From Candidatus Synoicihabitans palmerolidicus (GTDB lineage: Bacteria > Verrucomicrobiota > Verrucomicrobiia > Opitutales > Opitutaceae), in assembly GCA_020809425.1 (NCBI GenBank), contig JAGGDC010000003.1:124001-188000 (forward strand): 64,000 nucleotides of DNA. Reading direction: 5' to 3'. The position numbers and the translations under genes were made by a program. The notes under the pieces are model-generated. The model searched no databases, had not been told where the DNA came from, and saw only the letters and a list, made by a program, of their open reading frames with translations. Below, in pieces: positions 1 to 11,904 of this stretch (the first letter of the stretch is position 1; every line of letters begins with the position of its first letter).

Positions 1-1
1 T

Positions 2-1144
2 CGCCACTTAGGTCGGATTGATCATCACTTGGAAAAATTAATGAGTCGTCCGCCTCGTCCAATTGTATGGGCAGGTTTGGCGGTGGCCGGATTTGAGCTA
101 TTGGAAGGGGGCTCAGAAGGCCATACGGCCCGGGTCGGGCATCATTTGGTGGAAAAAATAAAATATCTCGCGAGCCCGAAGGAAGCGGAGTTTGCGAACG
201 CGGTGGTGCGTAAACTGGCGGTTAAATTGGTTGATGAGGTGGCTCCGACCGAGAAATCGAGTCCCGGGGAGTGGGCCTCTTATCATTCGCATCCAGAGTG
301 GTTGATCGAGCGTTGGACGGCACAATTTGATGCCGAGGAGGCGCAAAAACTCGTGGTTTGGAATCAGAGCCCGTCGCCGGTGTTGGTCAGATGGCGTAGA
401 CCGAGTGACGAAGCGTCTCTTCCCGAGTGGCTGACGGCAGTCGATGGGGCTGAAGGGTTTTTCGCGGCAGAATCGGGCCATTGGCCGAGATTAGCGGAGA
501 TGATCACGGCGGGCACGGTGCAGGTGCAGGATGCGGCAACCCGATTTGCGGTCGAGTTGTTGAATCCTCAACCAGGTGAGGCGGTGTTGGATTTGTGTGC
601 GGCGCCGGGAGGAAAAAGCTTAGCCATGGCCGATCGCATGGGCGAGGGCGTGGTGGTGGCTATGGATTTACCGGGCCGGCGGATGCCGCGATTGAGTGAA
701 AACCTTAGCCGCGTGCCCGATGGGGTGAAGGCGACCGCCGTGGCGGGGGATTTGTTGCGAGGTGGAAGCCGGGCGCTGGCGGCCAAGGGGTTACCCTCCA
801 CTTATAGTGCAGTCTTATTGGATGTGCCTTGCTCCAATAGCGGGGTTATGCGGCACCGGGTGGATGTGAAATGGCGATTGAAACCGGACAGTTTTCACCG
901 GCATGCACGTCAACAGCTCGATCTTTTACTGGCGGCGGCCGAGCGGGTCGCGGCGGGCGGTCGCTTGGTATACAGCACTTGCAGCGTGGACTCGGAGGAG
1001 AATCAACAGGTTGTCGCAGCGTTTATGAAACGGATGACCGGCAAGTTTGCTCTCGAAGCGTCGCAAGTGAGTTTACCTTGGGAATCCGGGCATGATGGGG
1101 CCGGAGCATTTCTCTTAAGACGAGTCGCGGAGCCGGTCGCTTAG
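2..1144 (+). CDS. rsmB: 16S rRNA m5C methyltransferase, RsmB/NOL1-NOP2-Sun family, 5-prime end outside window
   Basis: SAM-dependent enzyme that methylates cytosine 967 of 16S rRNA in the cytosol (family knowledge). The reading frame is open from the first base of the window, so the start lies upstream and the TTG at 29 is internal; part of the N-terminal NusB-like domain is missing. Visible motifs: SAM-binding LDLCAAPGGKS near codon 195, the motif IV proline-cysteine in LDVPCSNSG, and the catalytic cysteine in YSTCSVDSEEN. The last 230 residues form a complete methyltransferase domain with no frameshift. It converges with the PDZ remnant 36 bp downstream. RsmB is favoured over RsmF because of the NusB-type N-terminus, which is only partly visible. 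Confidence 0.88.
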   Translation, partial: RHLGRIDHHLEKLMSRPPRPIVWAGLAVAGFELLEGGSEGHTARVGHHLVEKIKYLASPKEAEFANAVVRKLAVKLVDEVAPTEKSSPGEWASYHSHPEWLIERWTAQFDAEEAQKLVVWNQSPSPVLVRWRRPSDEASLPEWLTAVDGAEGFFAAESGHWPRLAEMITAGTVQVQDAATRFAVELLNPQPGEAVLDLCAAPGGKSLAMADRMGEGVVVAMDLPGRRMPRLSENLSRVPDGVKATAVAGDLLRGGSRALAAKGLPSTYSAVLLDVPCSNSGVMRHRVDVKWRLKPDSFHRHARQQLDLLLAAAERVAAGGRLVYSTCSVDSEENQQVVAAFMKRMTGKFALEASQVSLPWESGHDGAGAFLLRRVAEPVA

Positions 1145-1179
1145 GTGGAGAAATCCACCATTCCGGTTCGGCGGATGCA

Positions 1180-1385
1180 TCAAGGGACAAGACTGAAGGT
1201 GGCGGCCTCAACCGTCACTTCGTCGCGTCCCTTGATCAAGGTGTAGAAGATGGTTCGTCCCGCATCGACCAAGGCGCGGTAGCGAGTGAGATCCCATGCC
1301 TCCACCGGTTCTCCATTGATGCGGCTTACGAGATCTCCGACGGCAAAACCCGCCGCTTCGGCCGGAGAGTCCATGGTCTTTTGTT
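1180..1385 (-). pseudogene. C-terminal remnant of a PDZ-domain protein, cut by the adjacent transposon
   Basis: The frame reads SPAEAAGFAVGDLVSRING, a standard PDZ ligand-groove pattern (side-by-side AG, GD and NG), then about 45 more residues to a stop. The rest of the protein is missing: immediately upstream the sequence becomes the 3-prime end of the DruA-like/ISAs1 element in a different frame, and no PDZ or protease sequence reappears on the far side at 3200-3363. Either the element inserted and a flanking deletion removed the 5-prime part, or the locus was rearranged. The parent could have been an HtrA-type protease, an aspartic protease-PDZ protein or a C-terminal processing protease; this cannot be decided from 65 residues. 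Confidence 0.6.
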
Positions 1386-3197
1386 TTAGGAATGGGAACG
1401 GATGGCGCGCAGGGAGATATGCGTGGAATGTTGGCAGGATTCGAAGACGTGCGGCAGGGGCCGCTCGGGCCAGTGTTGGGCGCAGACGCGCAGCAGGACG
1501 CTGCGCAAGAGGGCGAGGTTGGCCAGGGCGTTGACGTTGCGGGTACGCGAGTGGTCTTCGCGCCAGCAGGCGTCGCGGCGCCAGTGGTTGCGGATCTCCA
1601 CTCCGCCCCAGTGCCCGCGGATCAAGGCGAGCATTTGCGCAGGGCTGCGTTCTGCGGGTGCCAGGCTGCGGGCGTAGGCGCGTTGCTCGCAACTTTCGGG
1701 GAGGTCGCGTTTTCGCACCGTGGTTTTGTCCACGAGCACCAGGCTGCGCAGCCCGGGGTAGTCGGCTTGCGAGGGCGTGGCCACCACCACGGACACCCGC
1801 CAGGTGGTCACGGTGGCCCCGACTCGGATCGGTCAGCTCAAAACAGGGGGTGGAACGGTCCGGGCGCGCCGGACCAGCGCGCTCAGCTGGGGTTGGTTGC
1901 CTTTGATCTGGGGCACATACTCGCCGCCTTTTCCCACGATGGTGCGGGCCTGCTCGCGGGTGGCGTGCAAGGCGTCGCCGGTGTGACGATCTGCTCGTCC
2001 AACGACGCGGCGGCCAACACCTCACCGGCGCGGGCCTGTTCACTGCGCGGGGTGTTTTCCTTTTGATCGACGATGGCCAGGGCGACCGGCGCGCCGGTGT
2101 CGGCCTCGACCAGGCGGAGCACCCCGACCGCGTCGCGGATAAACTTTCCGTCCAGGGCGAGCGCTCCGGGCAGGGCACCGGCGTGGACTGTGAGCCAGCG
2201 GTTGAGGGCCTGGGCAAAGGCCTCCGGATCGAGCCGGGTGAGCACGTCGTAAAACACGCTGTAACTGGGGGCCAGGCGGACCTTTGTGCCGGCCTCACGG
2301 GGCAGGGCCAGGGCGAAGCGCTGGTCTTGGTTGAGCAGGTTGGCCATACGAGCGATCGACGCGATGTCGCGCCGGCCGGCCAGCAGCGCGAGCGCCACGA
2401 GGCCAAGAACCGGACCGATCTTGAAGCGGGTGTTGTTGGCGCGCGGATCGGGCACGCCGAACAGGGCCTCCAACAGAGAGGGCAACTGGCCGTTTTTGAG
2501 CGGCAGGGTGCCGGTGGGCGCGCGGCGCAGTCCCGCCCGGCAGTCCTCGGGCCAAAGCGGGGTCGGGGGCGCTCAGCAGGGCCCTTGGCCGAGGGGTGCA
2601 GCGGCCCGCAGCAGCCACAGGTGCTTGGGTTTGCCGTGCTCGCGGTAAAAGTCGCCTCGATGCCGTTCATAACCCTGGCTGGTCCCGACCGGCTCCCACG
2701 CGGAGGCCTTGTAGCACGTGCCTTGGTAGGCCTCCGGGTCGGTGAAGGTCTCGGCTAGCAGCGGCCGATAGCCGAAGCGTTCCTGCCAATGGCCCGGCAC
2801 CGTGCGCACCGCCGCCGCGAGCACCTGGGAGGCGAAATTGGGCTCCTCGCCGCGCTTGGTGAGCAGTAGAAAGCGGCGGTTTTGCACCCACCAGGGAAAA
2901 CCGCTCGACCCGGCGGGTCGCATCCCAGCCCACCCACCGGTCCCGGTCCTTGAGCGCGTAGCAAGCCGGACCCCACGCCAGCAGCGCCACACCGCCCCGC
3001 CCCCCTCTTTCGACAATCTGGCGCAGGTAATCGCCCACCGGATGCCCGGATCCCAAGTAGTGCCGCTCGTGCAGCTGCGCGTCGAACCACTCCTGCTCGG
3101 CCGCAGTGGCCATGCGCACCTCCACGTTTCGATCCCAGTGCTTCTGCTCCGGGGTTGCGTTCGTCGTTTTCCTTTCCGTTTCACCTTTAGATTTCAT
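1386..3197 (-). pseudogene. DruA-like (DUF4338) domain fused to ISAs1-family DDE transposase, copy 1, frameshifted
   Basis: Reading from 3197, the first 210 or so codons match the DUF4338/DruA pattern: HERHYLGSGHPVG, a Trp-rich core (DRDRWVGWD), NFASQVL, ETFTDPEAYQGTCYKA and GTSQGYERHRGDFY. Without a gap the sequence runs into an ISAs1/H-repeat transposase: LLEALFGVPDPRANN, first catalytic Asp in LALDGKFIRD, second in GDALHATREQ, a KGNQPQL motif, and the C-terminal block IRGHWGGVEIRNHW with the final acidic residue in the WREDHSR region. Frame changes occur near 2930-2990, 2480-2570, about 2000 and 1811-1883. DruA is the founding protein of Druantia phage defence; here it is joined to a transposase. 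A second divergent copy lies at 52710-54551. Terminal inverted repeats were not found. Confidence 0.7.
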
Positions 3198-3363
3198 CTC
3201 ACTGAAACAGATCGAAAATCGGCCAAATGGTTTAGCTCAAAGTTACACCGCTGACCTTCAATCACTTCACCCGTCACGGGAAAAGACATGCCCGCCCCGC
3301 CCCCCACGCCTGACCTTCTTACTTCAAACTTCACTCTTCTTACTTTAGTCTCTTCTCGACTCG

Positions 3364-4789
3364 ATGCGCACTCCCTCCTCCTTCTACCGGCACACCAAAA
3401 TCATCGCCACCCTCGGCCCCGCCACGGAGTCCAAGGACATGCTGGCCAAGCTCATCACCGCCGGCGTCGACATCCTCCGCCTCAACATGGCCCACGCCAC
3501 CCATAAGTGGGTCGACGACGCCATGTGGTTCATTCGGGAGGCGTCCACCGAAATCGGTCGCCACGTCGGAGTCATGATGGACGTCAAGGGGCCCGAGATC
3601 CGCACCGGTCGCGTCGACGCTCCCATCGAACTCGCCGTCGGGGATCACTTCGAGTTTTACATCGAATCCACCGCCCCCACCGGCGACATCCCCGCCGTCT
3701 CCGTCAACTACCCCGGCCTCACCGGCGACCTCGAAGTCGGCATCACGGTGCTCGTCGACAGCCGCCTCATTCGCATGCGGCGTCATCTCCAAAGACGACG
3801 CTCACGTCCGCTGTGAAGTCCTCACGCCCGGCTCCATCGGATCCAAACGTCACATCAACCTCCCCGGCGTCTTCGTCAACCTGCCCTGCCTCACCGCCAA
3901 AGACGAAGCCGACCTGCGGGCCGGCGTCAAAGCCGACATCGACTACGTCGCCCTTTCCTTCGTCCACCAAGCCGAAGGACATCCGCACTCTCCGCCGCTT
4001 CCTCGATAAACTGGGCTCCTCCGCCAAAATCATCGCCAAAATCGGAGACCAAGCCGGCGTGCGCAACATGGAGGCCATCATCAAGGAAACCGACGCCGTC
4101 ATGGTCGCCCGCGGCGACCTCGGCACCGAAATCGACTACCACCGCCTCCCCCCCTCGTCCACACCGAACTCGTAGCCGCCTGCCAGGCCCAGGGCAAACC
4201 CGTCATCATCGCCACCCACCTCCTCGAGACGATGATCACCTCGCCCATGCCCACCCGCGCCGAAATCTCCGACGTCTCCAACGCCGTCCGCGAGCAGGCC
4301 GACGCCATCATGCTTTCGGCGAAACCTCCATCGGCGCCTACCCTCTCGAAACCGTGCAAGTGATGAAAAACATCATCCAAAGCATCGAGCCCTCCGTGAG
4401 AGAGGACATGAACCACGTCATCCAACTCCACGACCCCAAATCCAAAATACTGCGCTCCGCCGCCCAGCTCGCCCAAGACCTCGGCGACTCCGGCATCATC
4501 GTCTTCACCCGCAGCGGCTTCCTCGCCTACACCCTCGGAGCCCTCTGCGCCCGTAACGTCCCCATTTACGCCTTCACCGATAACGAATCCATCTTCCGCC
4601 AACTCCAGCTCCCCTGGGGCGTGGAACCGTTCCACATCGATTTTTCCGACGACCCCGAGGAAACCATCTGCGAAGCCCTCAAAACCGTCGTGCAAAAAAT
4701 GGTGCGCCCCCAACTCCACCCTCGTCGTCATCACCAACGCCCTCGCCCGCGGTAAAATCATCGACACCCTCCAACTCCGCCAAACCTAA
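3364..4789 (+). pseudogene. pyk: pyruvate kinase, five indels
   Basis: Would convert phosphoenolpyruvate and ADP to pyruvate and ATP. Start ATG gives TKIIATLGPATESKDML, then the active-site lysine region MMDVKGPEIRTG. Downstream pieces in other frames include [17 protein letters not shown], the [11 protein letters not shown] signature, [20 protein letters not shown] and ADAIMLS. I place indels near 3780 (+1), 3977 (+1), 4150 (+2 C in a C run), 4320 (-1 G) and 4712 (+1); after them the frame returns, and a full-length product of about 475 codons would end at TAA 4787-4789. That is normal length for the family, so this was a complete gene until recently. Loss of pyk can be tolerated when PEP-using routes exist; a second copy elsewhere is possible. 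Confidence 0.85.
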
Positions 4790-4825
4790 CCCCTCGCCCA
4801 CCTCCTCGCGGCGCTCCGTCTTACT

Positions 4826-5431
4826 TCATAGTTCGTTCTTCTTACTTTTCGCCTCCGCGCCCACCGTCTCCATCCCGATCCAGTCGATCTCCAGGTCAAA
4901 GCTGCCGGCTTTCTTATCCCCCAGCCAAATACCAATGGAGCGGATCTGTCCGGCCTCGATCGGCGGCGCATCCCGCAGCGTGCGCCCTCGCCACAAAATC
5001 CACCCAAGGGCAGGGTGTGGACCTGCCATTCGCCTTTCTGCGTCTGAAACTCCGCCCGGTAGTCCGGTACCCGCCACCCATTTCCGGTGCGCCACCCGCA
5101 TCTCGAAACGCCGCCCGTCGCCCTTCACCCTGAGCACCACCGCATCGTGTCCCTTCAAATCCGGTAAACGGCCATTGGAACGAATCGACGCAAATCCGCC
5201 ATTGTTGCGCAAGGAAAGCTCTCCGCTAAACCGAGCTACTCCGTCTCCCACCCAGGTCAGGCGACTCTGGGACAAGCCGCCCATCACCCCATCATTCACA
5301 ATCTGCCAATCCAGCCGCGGGGCCGCCGCATCAAAGTCCTCCAACATCACCGCCGGCGCACCAATCGCCGCTCCCGCCCCCACCAACGCCCCCCAAGCGA
5401 ACCCCACCACTGGAATGATTCGTTTCAACAT
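4826..5431 (-). CDS. CIA30-family secreted protein with a compensated double frameshift
   Basis: Starts at the methionine before KRIIPVVGFAWGALVGAG, a signal peptide; the longer upstream start looks unlikely. The mature part has the CIA30 (complex I intermediate-associated protein 30) signature: VNDGVMGGLSQSR, a NNGGFASIRSNG segment and the C-terminal GSFDLEIDWIG. The frame stays open throughout, but about 25 codons at 5000-5065 make no sense in it while the +1 frame there reads DYRAEFQTQKGEWQVHTLP, exactly the family pattern. So one inserted base near 5062 is compensated by a second indel near 5005. Bacterial CIA30 proteins are periplasmic beta-sandwich proteins of unclear role. No operon partner is evident. 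Confidence 0.65.
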   Translation of the reverse strand: MLKRIIPVVGFAWGALVGAGAAIGAPAVMLEDFDAAAPRLDWQIVNDGVMGGLSQSRLTWVGDGVARFSGELSLRNNGGFASIRSNGRLPDLKGHDAVVLRVKGDGRRFEMRVAHRKWVAGTGLPGGVSDAERRMAGPHPALGWILWRGRTLRDAPPIEAGQIRSIGIWLGDKKAGSFDLEIDWIGMETVGAEAKSKKNEL

Positions 5432-5628
5432 CCCCCACCATGCCTCGATAAATCCCGCCGTCAAACGACCTCCATATCCCGGTTCCTAAGTTCCGCTACC
5501 GCCGCCTCATCCATCCCCTCTTCGAGATCTCACTTGAGATCGAGTCCCCCCCCTCCCCGCGCCCTTCCATTCCCCGGCTCCAACAAAATTTTATAGTTTC
5601 AGCGTTTCCGTTTCTCTGACTTTCCCCA

Positions 5629-6715
5629 TCAAGGCGCAAGGGCCCGCAAGACCACCACCCGTTCCCGCGCTAAACCAAAACCCAAGTCCGGCTCGAAATC
5701 CGGCCGGAGCCGCCTCCCGCCTTCTCCCGCGCCAAATTCGCTCTCTGGCTCAACCTCATCCTCCTCGCCGTCGGCGGCGGCTGGTATCTGTTGCAACCTG
5801 CCGCTCGCCAAGCCGAGGTCCGGCCTGCTGGTCGGCAACGCTTTCGCTGACAACAAACGCGTCGAACTGCTCGATGTCGCCCGCGACAGCTACAGCTCTA
5901 CTACAGTCCCGACTTCGTAGCCGCCCCGCCCACCGCCGGCGACCGCTCCCACCTCTACACCGGCCTGCCCAACTGGTCCGAGAGTGGCGACCCCGCCGGT
6001 CGGATTCTGGTGAATACGGGCTACTTGATCGGTTACTCCGACGACCTCGCCTCCTCCGCTCTGGGCCGCCTACCGCATGGCCGATATCACCCCCCTTCCG
6101 TCCGCCGGCGAACGCCCCGAACGCTTCGAGGTCGACCGCCGCACCCTCGCCCGCATCGATTCCGACTCCTACACGGGCAGCGGCTACGATCGCGGCCACC
6201 TCGCCCTCAACTACGCCCATCGCCACCCGCTACGGCGCGGCCCGCCCAGCGCGAAACGTTCCTCATGAGCAACGTCATGCCCCAGCTCCACAGCCTCAAC
6301 GCCGGGCTCTGGAAACAGCTCGAGCTCCGCGCCGCCACGAGCTACCCCGCCCGCTTCGGCGAGATTTGGGTGATCTGTGGTCCCGTGCTCTCCGTCCCGC
6401 CTTCCCGCCTCCCCGGCCGCGCCCGCACCCGTCCCGCCATCCCCGACGCCTGCTACATGATCCTCGTCGATGAAAGCGACGACCGGCGTCCGCACCCTCG
6501 CCTTCCTCTTCCCGCCCGAGCCTGCCCGCAGCGCGGAACTCAGCGACTACCTGACCACCATCGACGAAATCGAATATCGTACCGGTCTCGACTTCCTCGC
6601 CGCCCTCCCCGACCCCGCCGACCCCGCCGAAACCGCCGCCAAAACCGCCAAAACCGCCAAAACCGCCCTCGAAGCTCAACCCGCCTCCCGCGTCTGGCAA
6701 ACCGGCCCTCACTGA
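5629..6715 (+). pseudogene. DNA/RNA non-specific endonuclease (NUC1/NucA type), multiply frameshifted
   Basis: Assembled from three frames: a basic N-terminus, a membrane anchor (LWLNLILLAVGGGWYLL), VELLDVARD, a strand ending NTGYLIGYSDD, the catalytic SGYDRGHLA motif (DRGH, the beta-beta-alpha metal nuclease signature), FLMSNVMPQLHSLNAGLW with the conserved Asn, and IWVICGP. Secreted or membrane-anchored enzymes of this family cut DNA and RNA using the His in DRGH. No normal start codon was found near 5629, and there are at least five frame changes between 5820 and 6480. The C-terminus has an Ala-Lys-Thr tandem repeat (9-bp units near 6640-6665), a likely slippage product. It is not translatable as one protein. 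Confidence 0.72.
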
Positions 6716-6756
6716 TCAGCCCGATGGCCGCGCCCTCCGCGCCGCCCTTCTATAAC

Positions 6757-6780
6757 ATCCAACTTCGGAATTTAGGTTCA
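6757..6780. repeat. short repeat sharing CGGAATTTAGGTT with two other loci
   Basis: The stretch ATCCAACTTCGGAATTTAGG(TTCA) lies between the nuclease relic and lysR. Near-identical stretches occur at 15580-15602 and at 55953-55974, the last just after an IS110-family transposase gene. It may be a scar or target of that element. Confidence 0.5.
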
Positions 6781-7633
6781 TTCCGCGGTCAATGTCTCCT
6801 GTGTAAGCTGCAAAAACGCATCAAATGCGTGAGTCCGAGTGGCCTGACGCGGCCACACCAGAGCCACGGAACGGTGGACCGGGCTCGGGGCCAGCGATCG
6901 AAAAAACGATGTCGCGACTTCCCGCCCGCGCCACCGCCATCCGCGGAGGCAGCGAAAGGCCCAACCCCGACTCGACCAGCGCAAACACCGTTTCCAACTG
7001 CGAGCTTTCAATCGCGATATTCGTATCGAGCCCGCGCCTTCCGACACAGCTGCAACGCCTGCCCGCGCAGACAGTGCGCTTCCTTCATCAGCACGAGAGG
7101 CTCGGCCGCCAAACCGGCCAGAGGCACCGTGTCCTCCTTCGCAAGTACGTGGCCCACCGGCAAGGTGGCGAGCAACTCGTCCTCCAACAGAGGCGCCATC
7201 CCCCACTCCTCCGCCGCTCGCAAAGGGGGGCTCACCAACGCACAATCGAGGTCGCCGCATCGCATCTGCTGCAACAACACATCGGGCGGCTCCTCGCCTC
7301 ACCTCAAACCGCAGCGCGGGCAGGAGATACGGGCGCCACCGTCGGAATCGCACCGAGCCGCAGCACTCCCTGCACCTCCGAGCGAAACGCACTCGCTTCC
7401 GCCACCGCATCATTCAGTTCCCGTAGCACCGCCGTCGCCCGCACCAGAAAACGTTCCCCAAACGACGTGGGCGCGACCCCCTTTTTGCGACGCTGGAGCA
7501 AGGGCTCGCCCAACTCCTCCTCCAATTTCTTAATCTGATGACTCAAAGTGGGGTGAGTGACAAAACAACGCTCCTCCGCTCGGGTGAAATGGCCGATCCG
7601 GACCACCTCGACGAAATAACGTAGCTGATGAAT
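6778..7633 (-). pseudogene. LysR-family (OxyR-like) regulator, frameshifted, divergent from katG
   Basis: N-terminal winged helix-turn-helix is recognisable: QLRYFVEVVRIGHFTRAEE then THPTLSHQIKKLEEELG and PLLQRRKKGVAPT. The ligand-binding part survives in pieces: LRLGAIPTVAP, DLDCALVSPPL, AHCLRGQALQLC (the cysteine sits where OxyR has a redox-active Cys) and ESGLGLSLPP. The end in the last frame reads VALVWPRQATRTHAFDAFLQ. At least three frame changes occur (about 7310-7320, 7000-7030 and 6890-6910), and no standard start codon precedes the first recognisable codon; ATG seems lost. Head-to-head arrangement with katG strongly suggests it was the peroxide-sensing activator of katG. Confidence 0.75.
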
Positions 7634-7640
7634 CCCCGTA

Positions 7641-7653
7641 GATACAATCTATC
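7641..7653. promoter_or_regulatory. possible OxyR-like operator half-site
   Basis: GATACAATCTATC is a GATA-n5-TATC dyad in the 200-bp region between divergent lysR and katG relics, where an OxyR-type regulator would bind. A related CGATAGCTGTT follows about 25 bp on. The match to known OxyR sites is loose. Confidence 0.3.
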
Positions 7654-7815
7654 GTTTTCATGGCGAATAACAATTTCCATCGATAGCTGTTCTCATGTTA
7701 TTTTCGTCTTTCTTTGTAACGATGCCATGTCTTGTCCCTGGGATACGACTGGGGGCATCCTCGCACTCCTTCTTTTCCTAGCCGTGGAGGTCCTCTCCGC
7801 CCCGGCTCTTAATAA

Positions 7816-10066
<2,251 letters not shown>

Positions 10067-10106
10067 GCCGACCTCCCGGCCGCTCCAACACAGTTCAACC
10101 CACCCC

Positions 10107-10142
10107 AGGCGCTCCCTGCGTTCCAGCGCAGCGGGGCGCCTT
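10107..10142 (+). terminator. strong hairpin after katG
   Basis: GGCGC at 10108-10112 pairs with GCGCC at 10136-10140, and CTGCG with CGCAG inside, starting 41 bp after the katG stop. It is followed by TTGTC, a poor U tract, so termination is likely but not certain. Confidence 0.5.
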
Positions 10143-10499
10143 GTCATTTCAGGTACCCACACGGCCAAATCATAGAAGAACGGGACCCGCGGTTACGATT
10201 GTTCCCACCGACACCATCAAAACCACCAGCCCACCCCCTGTAGCGTCTTCGCTCGCCGAAGCTCGCCCTGGCCCCACCATTTCAGCAATTCGAACCCTCT
10301 CCCAAACCCATCCCCTACGCAGACAAAATACCCTCGCCACTACCAACTCCTTAGACTCTCACTCATCGTCAATGAACTACTCGCCTGGCCTCGAGTACCT
10401 CCAACAGTTCTCCCCACCCGACCCCGCCCCAACGCCACCATTCCCATGGAAGGTTTTCAGACCCAGGCCATCAATCGAGCTCACCCCGCATCCCGCTCT
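10143..10499. other. non-coding stretch, no recognisable feature
   Basis: Between the katG terminator and the RAYT relic I see no protein with family resemblance, no RNA gene and no clear repeat; any open frames are low-complexity shadows. Confidence 0.5.
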
Positions 10500-10703
10500 T
10501 CAAGCATGAGCTACGAAAGAAGAAAGCTCCCAAAAAAGACCCAAACTCATCCTTGAGCGCGCCAAGTGATTGAAACGCGTGGCGAAAACACGCTGCAACC
10601 ACCGCATCCCTTCGCTCAGATTCGGTTCAGGAGTCTCCAACGCCAAATGACAAAGATTACCCATGATCACATAGGCGTGGAGACCCACCCCCTGGGTTCG
10701 CAC
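10500..10703 (-). pseudogene. fragment of a REP-associated tyrosine transposase
   Basis: A 60-codon stretch reads YVIMGNLCHLALETPEPNLS then MRWLQRVFATRFN, aligning with YVVMRNHFHLAL and MQWLQVTFASRFN of the better preserved RAYT at 12057. The catalytic His-hydrophobic-His motif (HFH) has become LCH, so it is dead, and both ends are missing. It is flanked by unannotated sequence. Confidence 0.65.
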
Positions 10704-10924
10704 ACCCCAAGCAGTGTCTTTTCAACTGACCGCGTTGCTCCGTCTTCCTCGAAAACCCAAAATTCCGATAATTTCCTCAACTCAAGACGTGGAGGCAAAG
10801 CCCCCCCCCTTGCTCGCTCAACTCTTAGCTTACTTGCCATAGAAAGGATCCAGAATACGCGGGGTCCAATGTCACAAGGTAAGGATTGACTCCTTCGGAT
10901 TGCTCCCGGCTCCACTTTCCGATC

Positions 10925-11311
10925 CTAAGCCGGGCGTGAATTCTTCGCCAACCATGCCGCGTAGTCGGCTTCGCTGAGCTCACCGGCGGCGAGGCCGAGG
11001 GTGCGTAAGGTGGCCTCCACCTCACTGCCGAAAAAGACCAGTCCGTTGCACTCCAAGAGAGCTACGCCGAGCATGAAATCCGTGCGTTTGTTGCCGTCGA
11101 GGAACGGGTGGTTCTTTACCACGCCGGCGACATACGAAGCCCCTAATTCAGGCAAGGTCGGTTGGCCGTAGGCGAAGAGTTGGCGGGGCTTGGCCAAGGC
11201 AGACTCGAGCATGGTGTCGTCGCGCACGCCGGTGAGGCCACCGTAGTCGGCCAACAGGAGGTCATGCAGCGCCAAGCACTCCTCCCGGGAAAACCAGTGA
11301 GGCTCGATCAT
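10925..11311 (-). CDS. doc: Doc-type death-on-curing toxin (Fic fold)
   Basis: 128 residues from the ATG at 11311. This start overlaps the stop of the upstream antitoxin gene (ATGA), so the two are translationally coupled. The Fic/Doc active-site loop is HPFLDGNKRTDF, close to the canonical HPFxDGNKRTA; His, Asp, Gly-Asn-Lys-Arg are all present. Upstream, SALAKPRQLFAYG and LGASYVAGVVKN match Doc helices. Doc enzymes phosphorylate elongation factor EF-Tu and stop translation (known for the P1 protein). It is intact in a region full of decayed genes, as expected for a toxin kept in check by its partner. Confidence 0.82.
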   Translation of the reverse strand: MIEPHWFSREECLALHDLLLADYGGLTGVRDDTMLESALAKPRQLFAYGQPTLPELGASYVAGVVKNHPFLDGNKRTDFMLGVALLECNGLVFFGSEVEATLRTLGLAAGELSEADYAAWLAKNSRPA

Positions 11312-11535
11312 TTGGCGAGTTCGCGCAGGGTATTCCGATAGCATCGGTTCAGCGACTCGAAGACGGCCATGGACTGTTCGAATTCGGGATTGGACGGCGT
11401 GAGGCGCGCGCCGTCCGGCGATTCGGTCAGCGTGATCACGTCGTCTTCACCGGCCTTCAATATCGTCAAAGCCTCCTTCGGCAGCACCACACCAAGGGAA
11501 TTGCCGACCTTGCGGATTTTAAGTTGGACGCTGAT
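11308..11535 (-). CDS. AbrB/MazE-like antitoxin of the Doc toxin
   Basis: Contains the SpoVT-AbrB/MazE DNA-binding fold: VQLKIRKVGNSLGVVLPKEA then LKAGEDDVITL, followed by a 35-residue C-terminal tail that would clamp the toxin. Its stop overlaps the doc start by four bases. The natural first codon seems to be at 11535, just before SVQLKIRK, but that codon is ATC; the nearest standard starts are a GTG 48 bp upstream or an ATG at 11622, which would add an odd hydrophobic leader. Either ATC is used or the start has mutated. Such proteins usually repress their own promoter. Confidence 0.7.
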   Translation of the reverse strand: MSVQLKIRKVGNSLGVVLPKEALTILKAGEDDVITLTESPDGARLTPSNPEFEQSMAVFESLNRCYRNTLRELAK

Positions 11536-11893
11536 AAACGATAATATTGCTACGAACGTTATTACGTCAATGCTCGACTGCACGGTTCCGAATGGACAAC
11601 ACAGATCAATGTTTACCACCAATGGACACAGATGAGCCTCACTCCGTTCGGCTCAGAGTGGGAAGCCGAATTACCGACTCTCCCGGGAGACTAACACCGA
11701 TACCCGAACATACCGGAAGGGCTTTACGCCCCTATACCAATCGATCCAATCCACCGGAAATTGCCCACGAAATACACCAAAGGTACGATAGAATCAGGCT
11801 CGTCACCATACGCCACGAACGTGGTCGTGCTCCCGCTGCGCTCGGTCTGCTCGATCCTCTGTTCTGGCTCAATCCAAAGATGGCGATCCGACG
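11536..11893. other. non-coding stretch upstream of a MITE and the RAYT
   Basis: Holds the presumed promoter side of the toxin-antitoxin pair. I recognise no gene here; short open frames lack any family pattern. Confidence 0.5.
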
Positions 11894-11904
11894 GGGTCAT
11901 GTCG

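Noticed and set aside
1180..2670. A 496-codon minus-strand frame that seems to join a PDZ domain to a long Arg/Pro-rich protein
   Set aside because: Only the last 65 codons are PDZ; the rest is an out-of-frame reading of the ISAs1 transposase.
6010..7533. A 507-codon plus-strand frame, Arg/Pro-rich
   Set aside because: It overlaps the nuclease relic in part and then reads antisense through lysR; a GC-rich shadow.
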